Source: Alphaproteobacteria bacterium (GTDB lineage: Bacteria > Pseudomonadota > Alphaproteobacteria > UBA7879 > UBA5542). From it: DNA of 64,000 bases. Numbering within the stretch: the stretch's first letter is position 1; the number at the start of each line of letters is the position of its first letter. Below are positions 63,766 through 64,000 of this stretch, piece after piece. The stretch covers positions 1 through 64,000 of the forward strand of contig JBAWWO010000005.1 of the NCBI GenBank assembly GCA_037146715.1, written 5' to 3'. Under the pieces are notes generated by a model that saw nothing but the letters and a program-made list of their open reading frames with translations, had not been told where the DNA came from and did not search any database. The translations under genes and the position numbers were made by a program.

Positions 63766-64000
63766 ATGACAAAAAAGATCTATTTTCTTCTGTGTGCCGC
63801 ACTTCTGCTCGCTTTAACGGCTTGCCAGTCAGATTCTGATGACAAATACGTTGAAAAGCCAGCCCTTGATTTATACCAGGTCGGTCTGAAAGAAATTAAA
63901 GAGCAGCACTTTAAAAAAGCCGGCAAAAGCTTTGAAGAAGTCATCCGTCAACATCCCTATTCTGATTATGCAACCCGAGCTCAGCTGATGGCGGCCTTTT
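63766..64000 (+). CDS. bamD: Outer membrane assembly lipoprotein BamD (5' part, cut by window end)
   Basis: BamD is an essential lipoprotein of the outer-membrane assembly complex with BamA. The first 78 residues are present. They show a signal peptide with lipobox LTAC (Cys about 20), then the TPR-like start LYQVGLKEIKEQHFKKAGKS and FEEVIRQHPYSDYATRAQL, matching BamD. I start at the ATG at 63766; an in-frame TTG at 63748 would add six residues, and no strong ribosome site marks either. It is divergent from the rpsB supercluster. Confidence 0.9.
   Translation, partial: MTKKIYFLLCAALLLALTACQSDSDDKYVEKPALDLYQVGLKEIKEQHFKKAGKSFEEVIRQHPYSDYATRAQLMAAF

Overview
The window is one contiguous stretch of a low-to-moderate GC alphaproteobacterial chromosome, densely packed with housekeeping genes in compact, overlapping operons. 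The alphaproteobacterial affiliation rests on the gene orders rpsB-tsf-pyrH-frr-uppS-cdsA-rseP-bamA-skp-lpxD-fabZ-lpxA-lpxI-lpxB and nuoKLMN-birA-rnj, on LpxI (not LpxH), on a single-PDZ RseP and on an alphaproteobacterial LexA N-terminus. Several traits suggest a host-associated lineage such as Holosporales: a scattered complex I operon, no dxr in its usual slot, many exported proteins of unknown function, dispersed palindromic repeats, a Fic protein and a LexA that looks uncleavable. The order-level placement is inference.

Layout. 1-3800 (minus): accB-accC (fatty acid synthesis) and rpsT-dnaA, with a perfect DnaA box inside the rpsT promoter. 3847-5143: a tRNA-CAT gene, a Fic gene and a 3' tRNA remnant, the outer parts forming a 54-bp direct repeat; this is a small tRNA-targeted insertion. 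5209-10270 (minus): nuoG, nuoF, nuoE, nuoD. 10371-18103 (plus): nuoH-pgk, then the cell-shape operon mreBCD-mrdA-rodA. 18121-20232 (minus): two exported unknowns. 20423-29833 (plus): MFS transporter, tRNA-Leu(GAG), mgtE, thiolase, a GT9 glycosyltransferase, aspS, a second MFS transporter and kdsB. 29989-31564 (minus): two exported unknowns. 31764-42955 (plus): ftsE-ftsX-ydcF-plsC-nuoK-L-M-N-birA-rnj and an exported repeat protein. 43198-44567 (minus): a sugar-nucleotide epimerase and a Cys-rich lipoprotein candidate. 44687-45676 (plus): rpmJ and a membrane protein. 45778-47910 (minus): dnaB-lexA. 47998-50345 (plus): two exported unknowns, one with Sel1 repeats. 50408-63394 (minus): the long translation / isoprenoid / phospholipid / outer-membrane / lipid A supercluster. 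63766 to the end: the 5' part of bamD.

Functional themes: respiratory complex I in three separate pieces, envelope biogenesis (MreBCD/PBP2/RodA, lipid A, Bam, Kdo activation, heptosyltransferase-like GT9, PlsC/CdsA), fatty acid synthesis start-up (AccBC with BirA, which biotinylates AccB), replication (DnaA, DnaB) and translation. The most notable observations are the tRNA-flanked Fic insertion, the LexA homologue lacking both the cleavage dipeptide and the catalytic serine, the DnaA box in the rpsT-dnaA promoter, the palindromic repeats (one forming the 3' end of lpxB), and exported proteins sharing a degenerate helical repeat.
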